A DNA stretch of 64,000 nucleotides. Origin: Trichomonas vaginalis G3. Taxonomy: Eukaryota > Parabasalia > Trichomonadida > Trichomonadidae. The translations under genes were made by a program, and so were the position numbers. Positions 43,901 through 56,275 of this stretch are shown here, piece by piece; position 1 is the first letter of the stretch; each line of letters starts with the position of its first letter. The stretch covers positions 20,519,645 to 20,583,644 of the forward strand of contig NC_067205.1 of the NCBI RefSeq assembly GCF_026262505.1. The letters are read 5' to 3'. The notes beneath the pieces were generated by a model. That model saw only the letters and a program-made list of their open reading frames with translations. It was not told the origin of the DNA and ran no database searches.

Positions 43901-46900
43901 AAATATGCAAAACAAAGTAATTTTGAGATATCAGACGAACTATTATATACTTTCCCAGAAAACATGTCTAGTTATTATAATATTCCGATTTTCTTTACTG
44001 AATTTATTGAGCAAGGTGAGTATCAATATACAATCAAGGTTTCTGATGGATCTACCGAGTTATCTTTCTCAAATTCTGCATTCATTTATTACAAACCAGA
44101 GGTAGTATCAATAAAACCATTAAAAGATTCATATTCCCTATTTGAAAAAATTAAAGTGAATTTCACAATTTTTCACATGAAATTTATACCTTCTCTGATC
44201 AACTATCGAGTTGGTATTTTTGATGAATCAGGACATGACATACAAATAGGCGAGTCATGGGTTCCAAATAACAGTACCAAGAGTTTTATTTATGAATTTG
44301 AGTATAACTATCTTTATACTGCTGGTCAATATCATAAAATTAGATTCTGGATTAATGGGCCATATTTCCAACATATAGAAATGGATGTCATGTATTCAGG
44401 TAATAAAGCTCCAATATTAAGATCTCTCAAAGAAATCAAACATTATACTCGTGGATTCTATGAAAAGTTTTTGGAGTTCAAATTCGACATATTAGATTAT
44501 GATTTAAATGAAACAGTTGATTTGTATTTTATAGAAGATGATCAAAATCCAATATTGATTAATAGCTATGTATCTCAAAGAATGAATCATACGTTTGAAT
44601 ATAAATATTATTTCCCAATGAAAAATGCAATGCACCACTTAAAGTTTTATGCACAAGATTCAAAAGGTACAAAATCTAATGAATATTTTGATTATGTAGA
44701 AGTTAGACAAAAAAGATCCACATTATTACTAGATCAAAATAAGCGGAGAAGAACTTATATGGGAATTCGTTTCAGATGGAGAATGGGTCGAAAAAGTAAT
44801 TATTTTCAATCCACCTAAATATGAATTAGGTTTTCAAGTACTCACAATTAAGATTGTTGATAATACTGGAGCATCAAATTCATGGTGGACTTATTTTCAT
44901 ATTGATAGAACTCCGGAAATAAGCTTTACTTTAGAACCAAGGCCTAGGCCATATGATGGAGGTGAAAAGGTTAATGTTTCAGGTAATATAACAGATGTAA
45001 TACCTGGAACTATTATGAGCGTTTGGTATCAATTTAATGAAGAACCATATGTAGAAGCAACAGAATTAATTGTCGCCAAAGATGATTATATCAATCATTT
45101 TATATTTGGGCTTGATATTCCAATGGAAGATAAGTTTCACAAATTTACGCTAAGGGTATATCCCCATAATATTAAACAATCGATTACATACAAAGAAGAC
45201 AAAATCTGGGTTTACAGAGAGCCTTATATAATTTCATGGGAACCACTTGACCAAATATATTCACAAGGTTCATTCCTTCCCATTAAAATAACATATCATT
45301 CAGGTATCCGTGTTGGCTTTGAATACAAATATAAGGATTGGACAGTTTATAAATATCTTTTTGGAACATATGACGACGGAAATATTACTTTTACAATTGA
45401 TTTACCATTAAGCAACCTGCCATTTGGTGAAAATTTCATAGAAATTAGAATGTATGAAAAAGGATGGGATTACAAAAATATTTTTACAACAGTTAGACAG
45501 TCATTTACAATTGACAATAGAAGGGCACCTGAAATTAGCGCTAAACTAATTTATTATGAAGATAATAAATTCTCTATTGGTAATGATCTTCTAATAAATA
45601 TCACAGTTAAAGATGCTGATGTTGATGATGATATAATTGTATACGCAAGGTTAAATAATAATGATTATGAAGAAATATTTAAAGAAAAATCTAATGGAGT
45701 TGACCATAATTTTATTGCAACACTAATTATCAATAGTACTCTATATAATCAAAATGTTTCTATAAAAGCAGTTGATAGTACGGGTGCAGAAGCAAAAGTT
45801 ATTGTAATGAGCTTTAGAGTTGATGCAATTATCAAGTTTGTGCTCGATGAACCAATCCAAAAGTCTTATCTCCCTGGAACTGTTGTCAATTTCTCAGGAT
45901 ATTTTGTTGGATCTCCACCAGGTTCTGAAATTCAGCAACAATATCAACTTGATTACTGGGGATCATACATCTATCAACTAACAAATGTTTTGATTTTTAA
46001 TGAATCATGTAGAACAGAACATGTCCGATATAATATTACATTACCTTCGTATGCTGCATCAACAACATATTTGTTTTATTATGGAGGATCGCATACAATC
46101 ATTACTAATCGCCCAATAATATTGAATGATTGGATTAATTTCAAGCATGACTATTCATATGGTGAATATATGCATCTTGAATTAAATGTTACAGATGATA
46201 CGAAAAGCCGAATTTACTTTTGTTATGATGAGGATACATTGAATATCTGCAGGAATACAGAATGGTTGAATACAAATCATTCAACACCTTATCATCTGGA
46301 AACAGATATATTTATTCCTGATGAATTGGAAATTGGAACACATTCTCTAGCAATCCAGTTAATTGACCAATTCGGATCTGAATCAGTCAAAATGAAGAAA
46401 GAATTTGAAATCTTAAATAGACATGCTCCGATTTTACATATTGATAAATTGACAAAAGAATTGTACCACTTCTCAGAGAACTTACAAATAAATGGAACAA
46501 TTCAAGATATTGATGAAGGTGATACAGTTACATTGTACTACAAATTTGATAATACAGTTTGGGAAACACTGAGAACATTTGAAGGTCTTTCTGGAGAACA
46601 AAGGTTTATCAACTATATTCGTGTTCCTCAAACGAATGGATATCATAACATATATATAATGGCAAAAGACCAAACAAACGCTACATCAGCTCCAATTGAA
46701 CATGAATTTCAAATGAAGAGAGATCCTAACTTTGATATATTAACAAAAATCAAGGAATCATATGGTCAAAATGAAAGAATCAAGCTCAATATAATTGCAT
46801 ATGATCATATTCCTGAAACAACACTCAAAGTTTATTATAATTTTGATAATGAAAATGAAACATTTGCAGCTGATGTTCATATCAACAGTAATATGAACTC

Positions 46901-49900
46901 ATCTATTTTTGAACTTGAAATAATTTTACCAGATGATTTCTATGATCATAACTTATTTATTTATGGTAAGAATGTAGGTGGAACTCGAGTAACCAATTAC
47001 TACCAGAGATATATTCGTGTCAATATTCCTCCCGAAATTGATTTACTTCAACCAGTCAAATCTATTTATTATAGACCTGCATATATTACAATTAGTTTAG
47101 GAGTATTTGACAATAGCAATGTCACGGTATTTTATAGAATCAATGAAACTATAGATATTCCTTTCATATCAAATATTCGAAGCTATGGTATCTATCAAAA
47201 AGTTAGTAATACAATTATTCTCAATGAAGATAATGATAATTTTTATAATATTGTTGTTTATGCAAAAGATGAATTAGGAATGACTTCGAATATAAATTCT
47301 ATTTCATTAGCATATGTAGCAAATCAAATTGCACCTGAATTCGGTGTTTATAATAAATGGAATGTAGTTGTTCAAATTTATAGTTTAAGATATTCTGATG
47401 AAATGGATTTTGATGTAAGAGTAACAGAAAAACAATATAATCTTCGCGTTTATATATGCTACAAATTTGATAACGAGAACGAATGGAGAAAAGCTACATC
47501 TTTCATATCAGATACTAAAACTCATTATTTTAATGTTAAAATGCAACCAATATTCGAAAATGGCTTACATACAATTACACTTGCAGCAATTAATAGTAAT
47601 GGAGCAGAATCCAGAACATTTACTTATAAGTTTAATGTTAAATTCTCACCTGTATTGAAATTCGTCAAAGAACCTGAAACAGGAATTGCGATAGGAGAAG
47701 AATATAAATTGCAGGGATATGTTGGAGATTATCCAGTTGGAACTATTATAGAAATATTTGCTATGTTTGATGGTACAAAATATTTGGCATCAAGAGTTGA
47801 AATTCAAGAAAATTATAGATCAGAACTATTCAACATTTCATACAGAAATACAGATAGAGTTAAAATGGTTGAATGGGGAATCTGGATCTTTGACGGCCAA
47901 GTAGCAGCTGGAAAGTTGTATGTTTCTAATCCGCCGAAGATAGAAGTTTACTCAAATCCACCAACATTACGTGATACATACTATCTTAATGATCATATTG
48001 ACTTCGATTTCAATGTTTGGGATGATACAATTGCATTTGTCTATTATCAATTTGGTGGTGAGAATCCAAAACGAATGAAGATAGTAGAAGAAGAACCTAT
48101 TTATAATGGTGCTACTCGTGATTACAGAGGACAAGTTCAAATACCTTCAGGTTATCAAACAGGAAATTATCATATCTCAATATTTGCACAAGATGAATAT
48201 GGTTTGAAATCGAATATATATACTCACTTATTTTATATGAATGCAACAATTTCTACACCAATAATGTCAAGTTTCAAATATTACGGAATTATTGATAGTC
48301 AACTTTGTCGTTGGTCAGATGTTATTGAAGTCCCGTGTACATTTGAAATTGATGGAAGATACGCAAGAAATGTTTCTATATATTACAGACTCAATCGTAT
48401 AGAACCATTCAGATATTTGACATATAAGTATTTAGATTCCACTACAATGAATGCAAAATTCTTTATTGATGTTCCAAATGAAGATGGAAATTACATCTTA
48501 GTTTTGCAGGCACGTGATGAAGTTGGTGGAACATCATCCGAATACAAATATTATTTCACATCAAAGAGAAATAAAGCAATCACATTAGGACTTAAGAATT
48601 ATGATCTCAAATATGGTGATAGAGCACATGTTGTTGGATATGTTCTTGATTATTCTCCGGGTACAGTTGTCAGTGTTAAGTACTCATATACTTCAACAAG
48701 TTATTCAAGATCTTTGTTAGAGTCTAAATATTTAGTTGGAAATTATACCGTTCAAGAAAACTTCAAGTCAGAACCATTTGAAATATTCATTGATATTCCA
48801 ATGAATGTTAGAAATCAAAAATTTGAAGTCGAAGCATCTGCTGAAAATGATGAAACAGTTATTTATCGAGATGGATACAATGTTATCAACTTAAATCCAC
48901 TGATGAAAGTTATGAGTATATTGCAACCAGAATATATGAGGAATGGCTATATTGATATCAGTGCTAAAATAACTGATGGCACAAGAAATTATGATATAAT
49001 TCATACATGTCCATCAACCGAAAAACCTTTCTGTTTCAATTTTAAGACTCAAACTAAGATTGATAGATATCAATGCGGCTTGAATAGGATCTTTTTCCAA
49101 GTTAATGACGAGAAAAATTCTACTTCGAAAGAGTATGAATTTCTTTATAACGTCGATTGTGAAGATGATGATCATGGCAATGATGATGGAGGAGATGATG
49201 GAGATGGTGGAGATGATGGAACTAAGCCAACACCAAATCCAGGAGGCAATACAGGAGGAAAAGAAGAAAGGACGCCACCAAGAACACCAGCAGCATATTT
49301 CCCAATTCCATCAAGACTCCCAACAGGTTACACAGGATCAACAACTATGACGCTTTTAGCAACATATACAATCACACATACATATGATGAAAATGGATCA
49401 TTATATTATACTTATTCTACGACATATATAATGTATGAAGTTGCTGTTGTTGAAGATTCAACTAAAAATGTTGAATTAGGATTCTTTGAAAAGCCATTCG
49501 GAAAATATGCACTTTGGCCATTAATTGTTGTCATTGTCCTTGGAATTACTGCAGCAATTATTTTGTTTATTCTATATACAAAGCACAAAGCTGAGTCTGA
49601 CTCAGAAACAGAAGCAGATCCTGAGGCTGTTGATATGAATGTCGAAACAGTTCAATCAATACAAGTCAGCACTACAGAAACAACACATGATAATCCGCTA
49701 TTCACAGCTACCAATACAGAAGTCATTGATGATCCTTTCCAGAAAGATTTTGCAGAGAATGACAAAATTGTTGATGATGTCTATAATGATGGAGCTGATG
49801 ATGATGAAGTGAGATATAAAAATTGCTCACATTTGCTCACATTTTGGCACTTTTTTGTACGTTTGTCAAAAAATTGTGAGGAAGATCTCACAAAAATAGT

Positions 49901-49910
49901 CAAAATGTGA
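41000..49910 (+). pseudogene. Giant type-I surface protein gene, about 2,970 codons, one frameshift, transposon-altered tail
   Basis: The start MFVILLNLAFSHI is a signal peptide. The ectodomain is a long series of beta-sandwich-like repeats of about 100 residues, each with a Tyr-x-Phe-Asp element (YYKFDNT, YYNFDNE, YYQFGGE) and ending in His-x-Ile-x-Ile-x-Ala-x-Asp (e.g. HISIFAQDEYG). Pro/Glu/Thr linkers lie at about residues 883-930 and an Asp/Gly-rich one before the stalk; a TM helix is at 49,500-49,580, followed by an acidic tail. One break, near 44,740, splits the frame (ends 44,818; resumes and is open through 45,015); both sides continue the repeat pattern. The last 33 codons are transposon sequence. 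It is likely an adhesin-type protein. Confidence 0.8.
49801..49810. repeat. Candidate target-site duplication, left copy
   Basis: ATGATGAAGT compared with ATTATTGAGT at 53,696-53,705: seven of ten match. This is imperfect, but the positions are exactly at the two TIR tips. Confidence 0.5.
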
Positions 49911-50627
49911 GCAAATTTTGAGAAGTGCTCACATTTTGACATACGATTATTTTCATACGTTTTTTTGATGAATTCTAATAAAACTTCATTACCACTTTCA
50001 GAACGAAGCGTAACTTTTCAGCACGTAACGCTCTATCATGTGTAGTGACATATTATTCAAAAAAACTCAGATTGCTTATCTTATAATAACAATTTCATTA
50101 GAAAAAATGCACGATTTCACGCTAAAACTTTGAAGCAATTCTTAAATTCGGATAAAAAATCGATATGTATTACACTTTAAACTTCAAAAAATGGTTCAAA
50201 ATTTAGACTTAGTTTATCTTAACAATATAGCAGATTTTAAGCCGAACAAGTAGGAGTAATAGAAATAGCTCTTGAAAATAATTACAATTAGTAATATGTA
50301 AGTCAAAGTTCGAGTATTCTAATAAATAAACGTTCCGGATTTTCTTTACTACAAGAATCAATACTTAATATATAGAAGCAACAGTAAAAACTTATTAGAG
50401 ATTCAAAAAGAAAGTTGACTAAAGAGAATCTTTTTATATAAGTAATTTTATTTTTTTGAAATACGAGATCGAATAAACATGTATTTTATTTTATTACTAT
50501 AATAATACGTTTTTACATAGTAAGAAAGTTTAGAGACTGAAATGAAATTAAAAATTGAGAAAAAAATAAAGCTTTTCTATAAAAATTCATATTAATATAT
50601 AGTATAATGATATTACAATTTATTGAT
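49811..50627. repeat. Left terminal inverted repeat of the 3.9-kb transposon
   Basis: 817 bp; pairs with 52,878-53,695 with only scattered differences. Confidence 0.95.
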
Positions 50628-50999
50628 CAAATAAAAAGAATATTTGTTGAATAATTTCTGTTCAAATTAAAAGTTCTTCAACTTACGGTAAATCTATCTG
50701 CCTTAAAAAGTATTACGATATTATGCAAAGTCAATTTTCTCCAAAAAAATATTTGAAGATGATACTTTAAGTATACCAAAAATACAAGAATTTTGAGAGA
50801 ACTCAATGAATTTTTGTGAAGGTGGAGTTAAATTGAGAAGATTTTTGGTCAGAGAAAAACAAAAATTACTATCTGATAAAATGGTATTAAAATGAAAAAA
50901 GTTTAAACAAAGGAAATGAAGAATTTATATTATATTAGAATTTAAAGAGTAAATATAAAAGATTGAAAGAAAGAATAATAATAGGATTCTTGAATGCAA

Positions 51000-51189
51000 C
51001 ATTTGGAATGATGTTTCCAGTTGTAGATGTGTTAAGCAAAGAGAGATAATGATAGTTTCTTGAGTTTTGAGTTAAGCTTGTTGTAGATGAGAGAGAAATT
51101 TTGACGAGACTGAGGAACTTCATTTGGAATGATGTTTCCAGTTGTAGATGTGTTAAGCAAAGAGAGATAATGATAGTTTCTTGAGTTTT
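51000..51189. repeat. 69-bp direct repeat inside the transposon
   Basis: Bases 51,000-51,068 recur at 51,121-51,189 (CATTTGGAATGATGTTTCCA and onward), 121 bp apart, in the unique interior of the outer transposon. The minus-strand ORF here (50,935-51,123) is not supported. Confidence 0.85.
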
Positions 51190-51277
51190 TGCAATTAACC
51201 ATCCTCAATGACTATTGTTTTAATATAATTTTTAAATTTTTTAAAACTGACATTTTAGTTGTATATTTTTTCTAACA

Positions 51278-52862
51278 AAGGTACATTCACTAGGCGATAA
51301 CAGTAAAATGGGATGAAAATATGATAAATAGCATCCCTATATAGTGCCAAACAATATTTATACGGGCCAAAAAAATTGGCTAGAGATTTGGCGAGTTATA
51401 AAACTTAGAAAATTGAGAGGGATTTTTATTTTTGAATTTTTTTTGGAAAGTTAAAATTGCGATTAAAAATCGATTTCCAGGAGAACTAAGCATCTCATCA
51501 TATATTTAAATCGATAAAAATATTAAATAATAGTTGAATAGTATAACAACGTGAAATTATGGCTGAATCTACAGAAAAAATGAACATATTTGACATTTTT
51601 GAAAATTCATACGTTAGATGGTGACAGACTCATAAACTATACTTTAGCTAAGATTGATATATGGTTTCAACAACACATGGTTAAAATTGTAAAAATATTT
51701 TAGATTTCAAAAAGATATATATGGTAATATAATGGAACAAAGTCAACAAATAGCATGTTAAATATGTTATAATTAACTTTTTATTAGATCCAATAGTAGA
51801 TATCGAATGGTTTCCAGCTTTATGGTTAAATATTTTCTTTTCGAGCTTCTCTTTAACTGTTGTATTAAGGTTGTAAATTTTTGATGCTAGAAACTATGGA
51901 ATCTTCTTTGCTGCTGCATTTTTCTTGAGAGTTCTTGCAATTTCGAATAGATCTGCGCATTGTATGAAATTGAGGCTTTAAAATATCTTGAAAACAGAAT
52001 AGGACTGCTTTTCCAAAGGAATGCTTACTTGTAAATCAGAGAGTTTCAAAATTGAGAGCAAGATTATCATCATAACTTTCGATTTTGCTGCGAAAAAGGA
52101 AGACAAGTAATTAACAAATCATTTACTGTTGTTCATCAAAAGAAGAAAACTTTGATAACAACTAATGATGATAAAATCAAGCTATCTTTTAATATTTTAA
52201 ATTGATAAGACATTCAAAATATTTGAATGGTTTAAAATATTTTCTTTTAATTTCTATAAGATATTATCATGATTATATAATAAAATTTAAATTTTTATTC
52301 AAAAAGGCAATATTTCAAACTTTTAATTTCAAAAATCTTAATTCTGCAATAAGTGTATTTAATTGTAGCAAATTTAATGATCCTTCGTCATGCTTAGCAA
52401 TTTGGAACTCATAAATTAATGATTTCTTCAAGTAAAATTCTGCATTATTTCAAAAGTCAATAATTCTCTAGTAACTTTTCTTCAAACCCTAACCATTATA
52501 TATATTATATGTATAATGGAGAATAATTGCAAAGAAAGATAGCCGAATTTACTGGGTAGTTCTTGTGATGCGAAATAATTGCAAATTAACACATAGTTTT
52601 AACAGCATCAATCTCTTTTTGCTCTCATTTAAATGCATTCGCACACTTTAATTTTGAAATATAAGAGTTTTGGAAATTATCAAATTTATCTGCTCAAATA
52701 CTATAGATCTTCATAAGTGTTAATAGAATCACCAGCCTTACATATAGTGTTTAATATAATGATGCACATCATACTGGGATTTATTCCTTATTCATCTAGT
52801 TATTATAAGATTTACAACCCCATGAAAATTTAAAATTTTGTCAAAAATAGTGAATGTACCTT
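51278..52862. mobile_element. Nested 1.6-kb transposon
   Basis: The ends are perfect 15-bp inverted repeats, AAGGTACATTCACTA (51,278-51,292) and its complement (52,848-52,862), flanked by a perfect 10-bp duplication TTTTCTAACA (51,268-51,277 and 52,863-52,872). No transposase frame survives; ORFs inside are short. Ten-base duplications point to a MULE-type mechanism. It inserted into the outer element after that element had formed. Confidence 0.85.
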
Positions 52863-52877
52863 TTTTCTAACACAACT

Positions 52878-53695
52878 ATCAATAAATTGTAATATCATTA
52901 TACTATATATTAATATGAATTTTTATAGAAAAGCTTTATTTTTTTCTCAATTTTTAATTTCATTTCAGTCTCTAAACTTTCTTACTATGTAAAAACGTAT
53001 TATTATAGTAATAAAATAAAATACATGTTTATTCGATCTCGTATTTCAAAAAAATAAAATTACTTATATAAAAAGATTCTCTTTAGTCAACTTTCTTTTT
53101 GAATCTCTAATAAGTTTTTACTGTTGCTTCTATATATTAAGTATTGATTCTTGTAGTAAAGAAAATCCGGAACGTTTATTTATTAGAATACTCGAACTTT
53201 GACTTACATATTACTAATTGTAATTATTTTCAAGAGCTATTTCTATTACTCCTACTTGTTCGGCTTAAAATCTGCTATATTGTTAAGATAAACTAAGTCT
53301 AAATTTTGAACCATTTTTTGAAGTTTAAAGTGTAATACATATCGATTTTTTATCCGAATTTAAGAATTGCTTCAAAGTTTTAGCGTGAAATCGTGCATTT
53401 TTTCTAATGAAATTGTTATTATAAGATAAGCAATCTGAGTTTTTTTGAATAATATGTCACTACACATGATAGAGCGTTACGTGCTGAAAAGTTACGCTTC
53501 GTTCTGAAAGTGGTAATGAAGTTTTATTAGAATTCATCAAAAAAACGTATGAAAATAATCGTATGTCAAAATGTGAGCACTTCTCAAAATTTGCTCACAT
53601 TTTGACTATTTTTGTGAGATCTTCCTCACAATTTTTTGACAAACGTACAAAAAAAGTGCCAAAATGTGAGCAAATGTGAGCAATTTTTATATCTC
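52878..53695. repeat. Right terminal inverted repeat of the 3.9-kb transposon
   Basis: Reverse complement of 49,811-50,627. The inner edge lies only about 5 bp from the nested element's duplication. Confidence 0.95.
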
Positions 53696-53977
53696 ATTAT
53701 TGAGTAAAAGCATTTGATTTTCTTAATTTACCAAAGTTAGAATATGTTATTTTCCAATTTTAAAGCCATATATGATTCCCAAATGTGAATTTAAGTTTAA
53801 TCTTTATTGAAACATTATAACGAATCGAAAAGCATGATAAATATTGAACCATATGAAATAGTACCCAAGAAGATAAGTTCAATCTGGAAAAGATAAGAGA
53901 ATATACAGATGATGAAAAAAATATTTAAAGCTAGGCTGTTTACTTGTGATTATCTGCCAGTCAGATGATATACAATG

Positions 53978-53983
<6 letters not shown>
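53696..53983. other. Former 3' end and flank of the surface protein gene
   Basis: If one 10-bp duplication and the transposon are removed, the surface-protein frame runs on from GAA-GT into AAAAGCATTTG (53,706) and stops after about 18 more codons near 53,763. That is probably the original C terminus. The rest is AT-rich with no feature. Confidence 0.5.

Positions 53984-54013
<30 letters not shown>
53984..54013. repeat. Poly-A run of 30
   Basis: Thirty consecutive A at the junction between host-like DNA and the GC-rich start of Maverick B. It may be a true tract or a place where an assembly is uncertain. Confidence 0.9.
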
Positions 54014-54015
<2 letters not shown>

Positions 54016-54055
54016 TAGTGGGGCTTCCAGGCACTTCGTGCCTTCTAGCCCTGAG
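54014..54055. other. GC-rich hairpin at the left edge of Maverick B
   Basis: GGGCT (54,021-54,025) pairs with AGCCC (54,047-54,051), and inside GGCAC-TTC-GTGCC (54,030-54,042) forms a second stem. The inner hairpin is nearly the same as GGCAC-TTT-GTGCC at 829-841 in Maverick A. Confidence 0.6.
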
Positions 54056-55400
54056 GATGTTTTGTCAAGACTTCTTCATCGTAAATGTTTTGTCAAGACT
54101 TCTTCGTAAAATCAGACAAAAATAATGTTTATGTTAGAATGTTAGATCTAACCTCTTTTCTAACCTCTTTTCTAACATCGTAGAAAACTCATGATTTCTT
54201 CGTAAATGTTTTGTCAAGACTTCTTCATCGTAAATGTTTTGTCAAGACTTCTTCATCGTAAATGTTTTGTCAAGACTTCTTCGTAAATGTTTTGTCAAGA
54301 CTTCTTCGTAAATGTTTTGTCAAGACTTCTTCATCGTAAATGTTTTGTCAAGACTTCTTCGTAAAATCAGACAAAAATAATGTTTATGTTAGAATGTTAG
54401 ATCTAACACGTTTTCTAACATGTTTTCTAACATCGTAGAAAACTCATGATTTCATCGTAAATGTTTTGTCAAGACTTCTTCGTAATGAGCGTAAATGACC
54501 CAAAAATAATGTTTATGTTAGAATGTTAGATCTAACACGTTTTCTAACATGTTTTCTAACATCGTAGAAAACTCATGATTTCATCGTAAATGTTTTGTCA
54601 AGACTTCTTCGTAATGAGCGTAAATGACCCAAAAATAATGTTTATGTTAGAATGTTAGATCTAACACGTTTTCTAACATGTTTTCTAACATCGTAGAAAA
54701 CTCATGATTTCATCGTAAATGTTTTGTCAAGACTTCTTCATCGTAAATGTTTTGTCAAGACTTCTTCGTAAATGTTTTGTCAAGACTTCTTCGTAAAATC
54801 AGACAAAAATAATGTTTATGTTAGAATGTTAGATCTAACCTCTTTTCTAACCTCTTTTCTAACCTCATGAATTTTCATGAACTTTCTTTACAAAGTCTTT
54901 ACGATGAAGAACTTTACAAAGTCTCAACAAAACATTGACAAGAAAGTTCATGAGAAAGACTTTACAAAGTCTTTACGATGAAGAATTTACGAAGAAATCT
55001 CAACAAAGTCTTTACGAAGAAGTCTTGACAAAACATTTACGATGAAATCATGAGTTTTCTACGATGTTAGAAAACATGTTAGAAAAGAGGTTAGATCTAA
55101 CATTCTAACATAAACATTATTTTTATTGAATTCCGTATGAAATTTCATGAGTTTTGTATGTTTTAGACCATGTTAGAAAACATGTTAGAAAACATGTTAG
55201 ATCTAACATTCTAACATAAACATTATTTTTATTGAATTCCGTATGAAATTTCATGAGTTTTGTATGTTTTAGACCATGTTAGAAAACATGTTAGAAAAGA
55301 GGTTAGATCTAACATTCTAACATAAACATTATTTTTGTCTGATTTACGCTCATTACGATGAAGAAATCTCAACAAAGTCTTTACGAAGAAGTCATAACAA
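54045..55400. repeat. Palindromic repeat array of Maverick B (left array)
   Basis: Two kinds of units alternate: CGTAAATGTTTTGTCAAGAC plus TTCTT (about ten direct copies up to 54,790), and AATGTTTATGTTAGAATG with GTTAGATCTAAC and two trailing TTTTCTAAC arms. From about 54,890 the same units occur in reverse orientation, so the array is itself a large imperfect inverted repeat centred near 54,880. The minus ORF at 55,229-55,471 falls in it and is not supported. Confidence 0.9.
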
Positions 55401-55421
55401 AGAAATTTTATTGGTAAGTAA

Positions 55422-55553
55422 ATGTGGTTTGAAATAGGACTACTTGTTTTAGGTTTTTTCCATTGTGTCATTTACTTATTTGACGTGGCAGAAAGATATA
55501 GAGAATATGAAGATGAACCAATGCCTGCAAATGTCCAGTATATGTACTCGTAA
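55422..55553 (+). CDS. Small membrane protein, 43 aa
   Basis: ATG at 55422; residues 4-23 (EIGLLVLGFFHCVIYLFDVA) form one likely transmembrane helix, followed by an acidic, Tyr-rich tail ending MYS. It lies immediately after the repeat array and 23 bp before the next gene. Small single-pass proteins occur in many virus-like elements; no family can be named. Confidence 0.55.
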   Translation: MWFEIGLLVLGFFHCVIYLFDVAERYREYEDEPMPANVQYMYS

Positions 55554-55576
55554 GAGATATTTTTATCTAATATTAA

Positions 55577-55939
55577 ATGGACGCACAGAACTTAGCGAAT
55601 GCACAGCAACCTGGACAACCAAACCCAGAGAATATTCCAAATGAAGTTAGAATACAAACTGCAATGGCAAACTATGGTCAGGTGCCAACAGATGTACAAA
55701 TGCAAACTGCCATGTCAAATGACGCTGCGTTAGGTTTGCCACCATGGTATGCAAATATGAGATGGAAAGAGTTTTATACAAACCCTGAAGTGGGATATAA
55801 ACAACTCTATGCAGATGACGCGAACACAGGAGTTGACCCAGAATATGTTTTCTACCAGAGGAGAAACAGAATGTATGAGCTCCAGTTAAAGAATGCTATG
55901 GAACTCAACAGGAAACGTAAGAGACTAGGTGGACATTAG
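55577..55939 (+). CDS. Unrecognised Maverick B protein, 120 aa
   Basis: Intact with leader TATTTTTATCTAATATTAA before ATG. Residues 1-50 are Gln/Asn/Pro-rich with two similar segments (VRIQTAMANYGQVP and VQMQTAMSNDAALG), residues 55-90 contain Trp and Tyr (LPPWYANMRWKEFY), and the C terminus is basic (NRKRKRLGGH). The repeat and basic end suggest a small structural or DNA-binding protein; unproven. Confidence 0.7.
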   Translation: MDAQNLANAQQPGQPNPENIPNEVRIQTAMANYGQVPTDVQMQTAMSNDAALGLPPWYANMRWKEFYTNPEVGYKQLYADDANTGVDPEYVFYQRRNRMYELQLKNAMELNRKRKRLGGH

Positions 55940-55957
55940 ATTTTTACATATAGTAAA

Positions 55958-56201
55958 ATGGGTTTTCTTCAGTAGTATTGGAAACTTCTTTCGAAATGTT
56001 GGAAGAGGTATATGGAATGGAATAAAATCTGTCGGAAGAGGAGTATGGAACGGTGTCAAAAATATTGGTAAAAGAGTAGGTCAGTTTGTTGGTATTATAC
56101 CTAAAGACCCTGAACCAGAAGAGCAAGCTCCTGTTATACAACAGCCTGAACCTGCACCACAGTCTAGTTGGCAACCAAATCCAACACCTCAACCGTATTA
56201 A
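55958..56201 (+). pseudogene. Amphipathic tandem-repeat virion-like protein, frameshift at start
   Basis: The natural start is ATGGG at 55,958 after TTTTTACATATAGTAAA. Read directly it stops after five codons. One base fewer in the T run (55,963-55,966) would join it to the long frame with FFSSIGNFF, then GRGIWNGIKSVGRGVWNGVK, and a Pro/Gln-rich tail. The two near-identical 12-residue units (Arg-Gly-x-Trp-Asn-Gly-x-Lys) would make a cationic amphipathic helix. The alternative GTG-start frame from 55,929 is unlikely. By character this fits a membrane-active minor virion protein; homology is not shown. Confidence 0.6.
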
Positions 56202-56275
56202 AAATTATATTTTTACCGTTCGATAGTAGTTGTATATGAAACTAAGTTCTAAGTAAAACGCGTGGTATAATGGAA

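Larger units (their letters stand above)
49811..53695. mobile_element. 3.9-kb transposon with 0.8-kb terminal inverted repeats
   Basis: Bases 49,811-50,627 are almost identical to the reverse complement of 52,878-53,695. The tips read GAGATATAAAAATTGC, followed by several copies of TGCTCACATTT and AAAATGTGAGC, which are likely transposase-binding repeats. The remaining interior (50,628-51,277 and a few bases near 52,873-52,877) has no coding capacity. It lies inside the cytosolic-tail codons of the surface protein gene. It is therefore a foldback-type or MULE-like non-autonomous element. Confidence 0.92.

Noticed and set aside
44745..45015. Two separate surface-protein genes
   Set aside because: The repeat pattern continues without gap in a second frame across the interval, with no leader, signal peptide or stop-to-start space; one frameshifted gene explains it better.
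50935..52414. Possible transposase fragments in the nested transposons
   Set aside because: The short ORFs show no catalytic motif or similarity between frames.
52485..52500. Telomere-like AAACCCTAACC
   Set aside because: It is a single occurrence within a transposon, not a tandem array.
54045..55400. CRISPR-like array
   Set aside because: Units are arranged in both orientations with palindromes and no unique spacers of constant length; the genome is eukaryotic and there are no cas genes.
55229..55471. Minus-strand ORF of 80 codons
   Set aside because: It lies in the palindromic repeat array and overlaps the small membrane-protein gene.
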